Assembly: GCA_900169235.1 (NCBI GenBank)
Contig: FWCC01000067.1
Coordinates: 1 to 64,000 of the forward strand
Source: Zarea fungicola
Taxonomy: Eukaryota > Ascomycota > Sordariomycetes > Hypocreales > Cordycipitaceae
DNA length: 64,000 nt
Direction: 5' to 3'
Shown piece by piece: positions 23,501 through 32,755 of the stretch. Position 1 is the stretch's first letter; every line of letters starts with the position of its first letter. The notes beneath the pieces were generated by a model, which saw nothing but the letters and a program-made list of their open reading frames with translations, ran no database searches and was not told the DNA's origin. A program made the translations under genes and the position numbers.

Positions 23501-26239
23501 ACTGAAAGCAAGCTGCCACGCTACAGAGGACGGCGTTGGCGGCTACGTGGGCAATGAACAACACGGGAAAAGAAAAATACTGAGAATTTCCTTCATGACT
23601 GGCAGCGTCAGATTAAGAGTCAGGCAGAGCCAATCGTTGCTCAGCGTACGGTTGGCGGCATTAATAACGTGCTACATCAATGGCAGTTGCTTCTGCCAGC
23701 CAACTTGGCTGAGCCAAGTTACCACCACTTTAAAAAGGAAACCTTTATTGGAGGAACAAGATTGATGGGAACAACGCGCAGACAGTTAGTAAGAACATAT
23801 TGGCCGCGTATCTGTAAGAAACCGGCAGCGACACCACAGCTTAGATTTTAGCACCCACTGCACCTGCTAGAATCTGAGGGAACAATGGTTATTGACTGAG
23901 ACATTACTTGTTGGTGTCGCTTCATCCAAACAATCTACCAAAAACTACTCAGTATGTTACTCAGTAAAGTCGCACCACGCGGTCCAGCATGTCGTGCATG
24001 GGCTCTGCATGAGCGATTTGAGATGATTTGCTCCAGCAGTACGACAACGGCGCAATACGTGTGTCTAGACCAGGCCATGCAGGTCTTGTATCAACTTCTC
24101 AGGGATGCGTGGCCTGGCTTGTGACGGCGCAAGTGCGGAGGCCAGCCAAAGTGCTCGCATGCGCCGTGGGCAGCAAAGAGTCCCAGGGGCGGGAAAGGGA
24201 CGACGAGCCCCAGCAACCACCGAGCCACCCCGGCCGGTTCTACTGGTATGTACCTAGCAACCTAGGCCCTGAGCCACGCACTGCCTCGGATAATTGAAAG
24301 AAAGTGGTGGAAAGAAAGGAAAAAAGGCAACAGCAAGGGAATCCGCCGGAATTGGAATAGCGCAAGGCACCCAGCCTGACTCAGCCAATGAGCGCGAATG
24401 AGTGCCTGACACGGTCTAATGGTGGTGTGGGGAGGGAAGAGTTTTCACAGCATTGTTTGGTTTTTTTACAGCGCACTTGGCAGGCCTGCAGGTACCTTGA
24501 CGCCTCTGAGCGCTGGCAACAACAAAGAGTGTGGAAATAAAAGATACCTATCAGCGCCACAGAGACAACGCAGCACACAGGGCGAGACCGACCACTAGCT
24601 GGAACCAAGAAGTGTGTACAGTGGTCCCAACCAAGACAATTGGGCACAAAAGGAACCCATTCGGCATAGTAATACCAGTACGGAGTACTGTTTTGGCTAT
24701 TTTCTTAGTCAAGCAGCAAAGGAGCACTGCGAGCAGTGGTTGCCCCAAGTCGTGCCAATAGCGGCGGCCGCTGGGGGTATCCGCTGGCGCTACTGGAACC
24801 GTCTCCCGTTGAGCCGTTCAACCGTCCAGCCAGCGTTACAGAGGCTGCAGGGGTCTGCAGAGCCTGTAGTGTGCTCCGTGGCGGCCTGGGAAAATGGCAC
24901 AGGTACCCTGGTGGAGCCCTGGAGTGAGCCGAGCCCATGCAGCCTCCCTGCAGGTACCTGCATTATGCGCCGCCACAGCCTGCTGTGCTGGACTCGGAAA
25001 AGGAAAGCCTGTGTGGGCAAAAAAGAAAGAAGCAAAAAACCGCGCATACCTAGTAGTTAGTGGGTACTTGTTTCCGAATAGCAACAGTCAGCTTGGACAA
25101 AGTACCAAACATCCATGATTATTTTTGTCCCCTTGCTTCTTTTGTTTCATGTCCTCGGCCCTCGGCTTGCTCTGAGATTTGATTTTAAAAAAAAAAAAAA
25201 AAAACCCAAAGTTGAAAATTCTATTTTGCCTTTGATTCGTCATTGCATTGCGAAAGGGTCCACTGGAAAACACAATGTTTTGGGTTCATTATTTAGGTTA
25301 ACTGTCACTGTGTCGAAGCAGAGGCAGACAAAAAAAAATAGAGTAGGTACATAGGTACTTGGTTGCTTGTGAAAAACCACTCACACCACCAATTCAATGT
25401 TTGCAGCCGAATTCTAGACCACCCTTTCAACCTAACTGTAAAAAGTCTCCTCTCCATTGTGGACTGTTTCCAGTGCTTTTAGTGGTCACCATGGGTCCTT
25501 GTCAACGGAGGCCCACTGAGTGCCACACCGATTGCTAGATCAACCCTCCGCTGCTATTCGCGGACTAGTCCACCCATTCTGCAACCGCCAACCAGTACTC
25601 CAGTAACCATCAGGTCCCGCTAGTCAGGTACCCAGACACGCCAAACCTGGACCCGGGACAGGCACAGGCACAGGCTCACTTGCATTCAGGTACCAGTGCG
25701 CCACCTGTATTGCTTCTGAAGAGTCTGTATCCCTCTTGTGCCGTCCCAGTCCTCTGCCTCCCCCCCCTCCCGACCGCTTGCTAGTTTCCTCCACATTCTC
25801 AGCTTCCGGTCCACCTTCCTGCTGGACCTTTTTACATCGCACGCAAACAACTCTCTTTTCCATTCTTTTTTATCTTTACCCTTCTTTCCTACTTAGTCAA
25901 CATTCCTTTTCATTCGTCGTGCTGCCTTCCTTTATTAGCCCGTCGAAGCCCTTCTTTGTTCGCTTCCACTTCCTATCCTCCCTTCCTTTCTCAACGCCCA
26001 CTTGGCCAACGTTCCTTTAAACCAAAAGCCTATAAAACCAAAACTGTCTCTCACGACAATCACGCGCAACTCACACTCCTTGCATTGGCTGCGCCAACAA
26101 CAACATCAACATCAACAAACAGTCGACAACGACGTTCGACTTTCAGTCCTTTTCCACCATTTGCTGCTTTGCTGTGCTTAGCGCGTCAATCAACTCAACT
26201 ATCTGAACAATCGGAAATTTTGAATATCACACATTCACT
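20596..26239. other. 5.6-kb gene-free region with repeated GGTACC/GGTACT motifs
   Basis: No coding frame longer than about 150 codons shows domain-like sequence or sensible splice partners. The part nearest the next gene (24.2-25.7 kb) carries at least eight AGGTAC or GTACCT motifs. These include the palindrome CAGGTACCTG at 24951-24960, and a TACGGAGTA motif lies near 24673. The last 500 bp (25740-26239) are strongly pyrimidine-rich on the + strand, as expected for a long 5' leader. The region may be an extended promoter, may hide a non-coding RNA, or may contain highly decayed sequence. Confidence 0.5.
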
Positions 26240-26970
26240 ATGAAGTCCTTCACTATCGCCTCCGCTGCCTTGATCGCAGCCGTTGCTGCCAAGCCCATCA
26301 GCCCTCGCAACGTCGTCATGGTCACCGAGACCGCATGGGTTACCGTCACCGACTATGTCACTGAACTCATCGACTCTAGCACCACCATCTGGGTTACTCC
26401 TGGCCAGCCTACTCCTACTATCCATGCTACCGTCACCGTCGCCAAGCCCACCGACGCTCAGTTCTTTGAGCCGCCCTCGACTGCCCAGCAGAAGCCTCAA
26501 CAGACTACTACCACCACTCCTCCTCCTCCTCCCCCTCCTNNCCTCCCCCTCCCCCTCCCCCTCCTGCTTCCTCCTCGGCTCCTGCTTCTTCGTCAGCTCC
26601 CGCCGCTGCCCAGCCCAGCAGCAGCCCTTCAAGTGGCGGAGGTGGCGGCTCCGGTACTGGCACTTACTCTGGTGACCTTACCTACTACACCATTGGCATG
26701 GGTTCCTGTGGTGAGGATGACAGCGGCAAGGACCTGACTGACAACATTGTCGCCATCTCCAAGGACCTCATGGGTCCTGTCTCCAACGGCAACGAATACT
26801 GTGGCAAGACCATTACTATTTACGCCGGCGGCAAGTCAGTTGTCGCTAGAATCGAAGACAAGTGCATGGGCTGCGCGAAGTATGACCTCGATGTGAGTGA
26901 GAAGATCTTCCGGGAGCTCGAGGGCGGTCTCGGCGCCGGCCGTGTACCTGTCACTTGGTCATTCAACTAG
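26240..26970 (+). CDS. secreted RlpA-like double-psi beta-barrel protein (Asp f 7-like)
   Basis: The protein starts with a signal peptide ([19 protein letters not shown]). A Thr/Ser/Pro-rich region includes a long proline tract interrupted by two N bases at 26540-26541. Upstream of the gap the gene reads in the frame of 26240, and downstream in another frame continuing through Ser/Ala/Pro- and Gly-rich sequence to the stop at 26968-26970. The apparent frameshift is therefore best explained by a wrongly sized assembly gap in the CCT repeat. The C-terminal domain of about 100 aa ([44 protein letters not shown]) is the double-psi beta-barrel of fungal Asp f 7/expansin-like proteins, with the paired cysteines present. 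These proteins are cell-wall or extracellular; catalytic activity is not established. No intron is needed. Confidence 0.88.
26540..26541. other. assembly gap (NN) in the proline repeat
   Basis: Two N bases sit in a CCT/CCC repeat. Coding frame differs on the two sides, so the true missing length is not 2 nt (nor 2 modulo 3). Confidence 0.9.
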
Positions 26971-28139
26971 GCAGATCAACCAAAAAAAACGATGTCTGCT
27001 GCGAGGCTGGTGCCTCGCGCGTTTGAAATGAGTCTCTGAACAATAGCTTGTCTGGACGGGACCATTGCAGAGACTGTTTTCTGTTTCATCAATACACATT
27101 CTTCTTCTCCGTATATAGACCTATTTTTTTAACTCCTTCTCGGCTTGGACTTTGAGATTGAGATTTATGATATGAGACATGGCAACCACAACACACACTT
27201 CAGAATAGATTGGATTAGATACCTCGGATAGATTTGGGACCACATTTACGACTATCTCACTGAATATAGCCAGATAAATGCAGAATAAAAAAATTGAACA
27301 AACTTTAGACTGCTCTACAACAGTGACATGCTGTGGCGATAAACTGTCGCTTTTCGGGTGTAGTCTTCCTATGAAGAAACTGTGTCAGCCATCGATTGTC
27401 TGCGTCGAGTCAGTGTTTCTACGGGGTTCAAGCCACACAAACACACCAAGCCTTGCTGTTTCTCAGCGCCACACATAAAAAGAACTCCGAGATAGGCGAT
27501 TGCTCGTTCTGGAACAACTGCCGATTGTGGAGAGTTTGCATTTGAGAAAATAAAAAAGTGGAGGATTCGTCTTTTGTGTCAATGGAACTAGAGCAAGGAA
27601 AAGAAAAAATCAAACATCAAAGGTTACCCAAGATTTTCATGTGGCTGTACTTGGGCTGATTTGGTTGCTTGTTGTCCAACCAAGAGCTACCTTAAGCTCA
27701 TGGCGGCCTGTTTTATTGACCAACGAAATGTCAAAGGCTAGGCGCCAACTTTGGACATCGTTTACCCTGGAGAGGAATTGCAAACGGCGACTCTGGCCAT
27801 GTCGATTCATGCACGTTTCTATGTGATATCCTTGGTGCTTTTCTTTGGTCGCATTATCTGAATTTCCATTTTCTAGTGTTTTTATGTGCTCGGATGAAAC
27901 ATGCAAGAGTTATATCCAAGCTAGGTGATTAACAAAACACGGTTCGTGGGTTTGATCGGAGCAATATAACAAGTGGATGCAAGAAATAGCAGCCAGCATA
28001 AAAGAAAGAGAAGCAGAGTAGAGAAAATTGAAGCCAACCTTTAAATTGGGTTTCTATGGCCAAAAAAAGAATAATCATTAATATGCTCTGGCTGACTTTT
28101 GTAGCCATGAAAAGAATAGTAATAAATATTAGGAACGGC
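26971..28139. other. intergenic region
   Basis: About 1.2 kb of AT-rich sequence between the RlpA-like gene and the left tRNA-Leu. Small frames at 27278-27478, 27637-27906 and 27929-28141 are not convincing as genes. Confidence 0.5.
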
Positions 28140-28146
28140 AAAAAAA
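28140..28146 (-). terminator. Pol III T-run of the left tRNA-Leu
   Basis: Seven A on the + strand (T7 on the coding strand) lie 8 nt after the 3' end of the minus-strand tRNA. The right copy has the same GAGATATC spacer and T7. Confidence 0.75.
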
Positions 28147-28154
28147 GATATCTC

Positions 28155-28263
28155 TGATGANNACCTTAACCTGGCGCCATAACCTGATAGGTCATTAGAT
28201 GTCGATCGACTAGTTATAGATAACAGTGTTGTAGGTTAAACTTACCAACTCGGCCATCTCACC
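28155..28263 (-). tRNA. tRNA-Leu(AAG), D-loop interrupted, 3' half lost in an assembly gap
   Basis: On the minus strand the gene starts GGTGAGATGGCCGAGTTG (28263 downward), the same acceptor strand, A-box and D-stem as the right copy at 32239. After a 62-nt insert (28245-28184) it resumes GTTATGGCGCCAGG and then TTAAGGT, which is the anticodon stem and the start of the loop with anticodon AAG. An NN gap (28161-28162) follows, then TCATCA. Compared with the right copy, about 50 nt (canonical intron, variable arm and T-arm) are replaced by the two N, so the gap is mis-sized. The gene is probably intact in the organism, but this cannot be verified from the window. Confidence 0.75.
28184..28245 (-). 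other. GT-AG insert in the D-loop of the left tRNA-Leu
   Basis: The insert is 62 nt, begins GTAAGTTTAACC and ends CTAATGACCTATCAG on the minus strand. It lies between GAGTTG and GTTATGGC of the tRNA. The ends resemble a fungal spliceosomal intron: GTAAGT donor, CTAAT branch-like element and CAG acceptor. Confidence 0.7.
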
Positions 28264-28482
28264 AACTGGTGATAACAACCTGTAATATTTTGAACTATAG
28301 ACGTTAACATAGCTCAGCTTCGGATCTACAACACTTGACGGACCGTCATCACTTGGTCTTCGGTGCGCAGCTGCTTTATCAACCATTCGCTTAATTCTAA
28401 GCTGCTCTCTGATGGGACTGAAATTTTTTCCTTTATCATACTCCCGTAACCACACCAATCTCAATATGCAGACATTATTGCC

Positions 28483-31400
28483 ATGGCCACCTTTCCTCAA
28501 GCTTCAACAAACGGTCCGTTGATAAATTCAACATTTGTACCTGGCTCTTCTCTTCAACGTCGGTCAAAATTGGCTCTGCAGTCTCTAAAATTAGGATCTA
28601 GCACAGACGATAGCTTGGCTTCTTCGAAATTGGGCGGCAGAATCCGAACCAGGCGCCGCAGCGAGGGCAGTCTGCCATTGAGACATGAGCCTACTCAGAT
28701 GATATACCGAGAGCTGAAAAGGTGTGTCTCGTGCGAACTGGACAAGGGCAATCATGATTACACTCAATATGTCGCGATGCGATGCATCTCCGAATCTATC
28801 ACAGAAGGTGATATTGAGATACTACGAGCTTGGCTGCACGAACCAATGCTCGTAACGGACGAGCAACTCCCACGAATCCTCCATATCCAACAGTCAACAT
28901 CTAAATCGCCGAAACTCTCGTCCGCCTCGGTCTGCTACTTTAGATCCTGGACAATGCTTGCATGGCAACTCCGCAAAGTAATCGAAGATCTTGTTTCTCA
29001 AGGATTTTTTCATGATCTCCTCCGCAATTGGCTTTCCCTTTTAAAAACTTGCTCGCGCGAAACTATCGTCACTCCCCGATACGTGGGAACGACGTCTTCA
29101 CCATCAAACCCATGGCAACGCACACAAGCTCAGCCAAAGCGACCCAATTCAATCAAAGGTGCCTTCATTGATTCTTTGGAGTTTCTCTTTCCTGACATTG
29201 CAAAGTCACACAAAATATACACAATCATGAACACGATGGTCTTTGATCTACATCGCCACCAGAGTACTGATATCAATGCAGGACTCTTGCAACGAGCTAC
29301 TCATTTGCTTGTGGATCAATTTGAGAAAGGGATGATTGGCTATTTTCGACCCCAAACGCTGCTAAATTGTCAATTTGGTGGGCAAAGACCGACAATTACC
29401 CCAACTCAACAAGATGAGCGCGCATTCCTTCGTTGTGGCACGTCACTGCTATCACGTCTCACCAGAGGGCATCTTGCAAGAGATGGAGCTCTCTCAGAGA
29501 AAGTTGCACAGCTTTTTAAGGATTGGTAGGATGAAAACTTCAAAAACTGCTCAACGATTGCTGGAATTGGGGAAAAGGAGACGTGTAAAGCGTATCTTCA
29601 AAGTTGCATTGTACAATCGGTGCCGTTTTTAGCCAACGGTGCCGTTCTTGGTGCGATTTGCGCTGAGGAGCCGCCTCAAGCAAGTGTCAAAGACGCAAGT
29701 ACTTTCTGGGCTGCAAAACGGATATCTTCTGAATTTGTGTGCAATATCCTCAAATCTATTGCAGAAATGGAACATGGAATGTTAAAGTGTGGGCTTTATG
29801 ATTCGATCAATGCCTTGCAATCAACAGTCTGCTTCAGTCAGCTCTATAACTGGCCAACAAGGAATGTGTGCCAGCGAGAACTCTCCGCAGTTAGTACTCA
29901 ACTTGTCTCGACAAAACATTTCTAATCAATTCTTAGGCGACCATTTTATCATGGCTACGCATTGTCTCTCCGATGATAGTTATCACTTTTGGAAAACTCG
30001 CCTCAGGTTGGATTTGTGGTGGCAAGAAGAGCCCCATGGCAAAGTATCAGACATATTCATGAATGATAATCATCATAAGCTAATACTTCATTTAGCTTGC
30101 TGCAGGAGTGCGGGAAGGCTAGAATTGTTACCCTTCAGCGAGGTGCAATGTTCCGACTATCGCAATCCCCCACCTGCATCCTGGATTTTTTGTGCGAACC
30201 TATCAGCCCGAGGCTTTGCAACGTGTTGTTTGGCTTTCATGGGCAGTCACTTGGGTTTACTTGGACACTTCCATGCACATATGGATGACTTACTTGGATT
30301 CAAAGCCAGATAGAATCCAACTCTGTCAAATGATTCAAGAGCATGCTGAAACTGTGTTAGAAAAGAGCGGGCTTGAGAACAATCTTCGGAACGCCAAAGC
30401 AAAATTGGAAGCTGTATGGACTACCGGTATTGTGAAACGAAGCGAAGAATGGGTAACAGAGGCAAACAAGAGGCTACGACAAACAGTTTTCGCGTCTCAC
30501 AAAACAAAGCGACAAGAAATTCTTGACAGATTTGACGCAAAGCGCAGACGTATGAGCGGCCTGGATGTATCGAGGCAAGACGTTTTAACTACCGATGACG
30601 AACCAATGTTTAATGGACAGTTCTCTACCGGTAGCCCGTCTCAAACAACTAATAATTCTACTCATTTCATGGAAGAAGAGGAGTTTCACGACCGGGAATT
30701 TCTGTCTTGTCTTGAATGTTTCGGAGCTTTACAGGGTTTGCCACATTCTCACGAACGAAGCAGACAAGCTCAAGGTTTACTCGGTACTTGGCTATGGCTG
30801 CGTTATGGCCAAATTGACAAAGCAACATGGCTGAAATTCTTACTTGAACAACCTCAAAACTATTATTTGGCAGCTTGCCTTGAGTCGAATGATAGTCTCA
30901 GTGCGAGGTCATACAGCAAGCGTCGTTGGCTGCAAGAAGCCACAGAGGCAGGCACAGACATGCACCGAATCGACAACTTCACATCCCGCCGCGAAGTATT
31001 CCAGAGAGTGTCTGAGCGCCTAATGACTATGCAAGCGCAGTGGTTGCAAGACTCCCACAAACGAGGGCAAAAGTTACTCAAGGATGCCCCTGTCGCCAGG
31101 AATCTAGATGGATCTCCGGTACACATCAACCAAGACGGGTTGATCACGATCAAGTATCGGTATGACACCCGCATCAAAACAATTCAAATAAAGTTCGGAT
31201 CGTCTGTTATCCCTCAGAATTATCTTGATTTACGAACTATACACTTCACAGAAAGTGGTATCGACATTAGAAACAGCCAAGGCACAACCTTATACGCGAA
31301 CGGTAACCCAAAGGCTGCAACGATTACTCGGGATTCTTTTTCCGGTTATGCGAGTGGTACAGATATTAAGACTGTCTGGGGTGATGTCACTGGCCTGTGT

Positions 31401-31963
31401 AGCTCCTCATTGACTTTTGCTGCAGTCGGAAGACCACCTAAAGCAACCCTTGGCCGCCCAATCCCGAGCAAGATGCCAAGCACAAAAACTACACCTGTAC
31501 TTTCAGAACATGACGCATTATGGCTGTTAGATAAATTTCTCTACGAAGTGCTGCCTGCAGGTGGCGATTTTTGGACAGGGGACAAAGCGTCATACCCCAT
31601 GCGACCAGATTCCGCGGTTGGAACTGATGATTTCCTGCTGTGAGTATCTTCTATAGTAGTGGATATTAGCTATTGAGTGGGTTTCTTCATGGAGAGTGTG
31701 TTGACTAATGGCAAAGGCGCAGTTTTCTAGGGTCTCCGGCACAGTCGCAACATCCATATGCGGCACATTGGTCTACCCTGCTACACTCCTCCAAAAATTG
31801 CAATGCATTGCGAACCTCTTTGCAGCTTCTTCGCCCTACAACAGTGCGACGCCAGAATGCGCCGCGGAGCAAAGTGCCTCCGGGACAGAAAACTCTGAGA
31901 TGTATCATTTATATGTTAGGTGTTCGTGAGGAACGATTAATAGGGGCAAGCTCAGAGCAATGA
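28483..31963 (+). CDS. unrecognised multi-exon gene, possibly decayed
   Basis: No family recognised. Four reading-frame blocks are coding-like. The first (28483-29525) has an in-frame TAG at 29527-29529, after which the same frame runs on to 29889. The model join(28483..29525,29604..29889,29937..30043,30106..30142,30207..31639,31717..31963) is open throughout (1050 aa). Two of its introns are convincing: 29890-29936 (GTTAGT...CTAATC...TTCTTAG) and 31640-31716 (GTGAGT...CTAATG...AAAG). The introns at 29526-29603 and 30143-30206 are weak and could instead be a TGG-to-TAG nonsense change and a 1-nt deletion in the C-run near 30168. The predicted protein is soluble, helical and without transmembrane segments (for example AETVLEKSGLENNLRNAKAK). 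The gene lies between two divergent tRNA-Leu genes, and its third-position GC looks lower than that of its neighbours. Confidence 0.55.
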
Positions 31964-32238
31964 ATGATGCGCTTCGCCGGAGCTCATCAACTAGTAGACA
32001 AGGAAGAAATTCATAGCCAGGCGATTGGTGAGAGTTGGGAAATGCGCGTGATTTGCTCATGGCAGTTGGTTTAATTTTTATTAAAAAAAAAAGCAAGCCT
32101 ATTACGCTACAATGAAGTGAACTGGTTGAGTGTTGGTGACAAGAAAGAACTAGTTATCCAGAATAGTTGCACATTGGACTGGAATTATAGTTCCTTTATG
32201 CTTAAATATTAATATAATCGAACATTTTAGACATGATC

Positions 32239-32392
32239 GGTGAGATGGCCGAGTTGGTAAGCAACCCTGAACAACTATCTAGTCAATCAGCTAGTGTCTA
32301 ACAACATCATAAGGTTATGGCGCCAGGTTAAGGTTACCTTAACATGTTTCCTGGTGGAGCAATCCTCGTGGGTTCAAATCCCACTCTCATCA
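32239..32392 (+). tRNA. tRNA-Leu(AAG) with a D-loop insert and a canonical anticodon-loop intron
   Basis: The acceptor stem GGTGAGA pairs with TCTCATC and the discriminator is A73, as in leucine tRNAs. The A-box TGGCCGAGTTGG (32247-32258) is intact. A 57-nt insert occupies 32257-32313. After it, GTTATGGC completes the D-arm. The anticodon stem CCAGG (32323-32327) pairs with CCTGG (32350-32354). The anticodon AAG is at 32330-32332, and the loop is split by a 15-nt intron (about 32334-32348) whose ACCTTAA is exactly complementary to the anticodon-loop TTAAGGT, as in classical pre-tRNA introns. A class-II variable arm (GGA-GCAA-TCC) and a perfect T-arm (GTGGG TTCAAAT CCCAC) follow. Removing both inserts leaves a fully canonical tRNA-Leu. 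T7 follows at 32401. Confidence 0.88.
32257..32313 (+). other. GT-AG insert in the D-loop of the right tRNA-Leu
   Basis: The insert is 57 nt, begins GTAAGC, contains GTCTAACAAC (matching a fungal branch site) 13-14 nt before the end, and finishes CATAAG. Exact removal gives GAGTTG-GTTATGGC, a normal D-loop with the invariant GG. The body differs from the insert in the left copy, although position and ends are the same. Confidence 0.75.
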
Positions 32393-32400
32393 GAGATATC

Positions 32401-32407
32401 TTTTTTT
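32401..32407 (+). terminator. Pol III T7 terminator of the right tRNA-Leu
   Basis: A run of seven T begins 9 nt after the discriminator base. This is a standard RNA polymerase III stop. Confidence 0.8.
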
Positions 32408-32755
32408 GCTTCCCGTGCCGTGCCAAATGATATAGTCGTAATTTTTCTCTCTCTTTCTGAATGCTGCGGCCTGGAATTTTTCCCTGTTGGCTTTCATGAG
32501 ACGCAGTTGTGCGAAGGAAACCCTTCGTCTCTTTTGCAAAGGATGCCTAGCTAGTATAGCGAACCACGTCGAATCTACCACTATCAACCACCTTCATCAT
32601 ATATAGAAAAATTCCATGTCATAATTCTTTTCAACTGCAGTATTAAAACTGAGTCCATGCATACAGCGAGCTAAAACTCACAAACGCCAAAGACAAAAAG
32701 CCTGCACTTTAATTAAGAGCGCTCTTTAACGAATTATGCAAAGAATTCCAAAACG
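32408..32755. other. intergenic spacer between tRNA-Leu and CCZ1
   Basis: About 350 bp holding the trailer of the tRNA gene and the 3' flank of CCZ1. No gene seen. Confidence 0.5.

Noticed and set aside
28155..32392. Interpretation of the two tRNA copies as long terminal repeats of a retroelement
   Set aside because: Similarity is confined to the tRNA plus terminator, the copies are inverted, and no reverse transcriptase or integrase lies between them.
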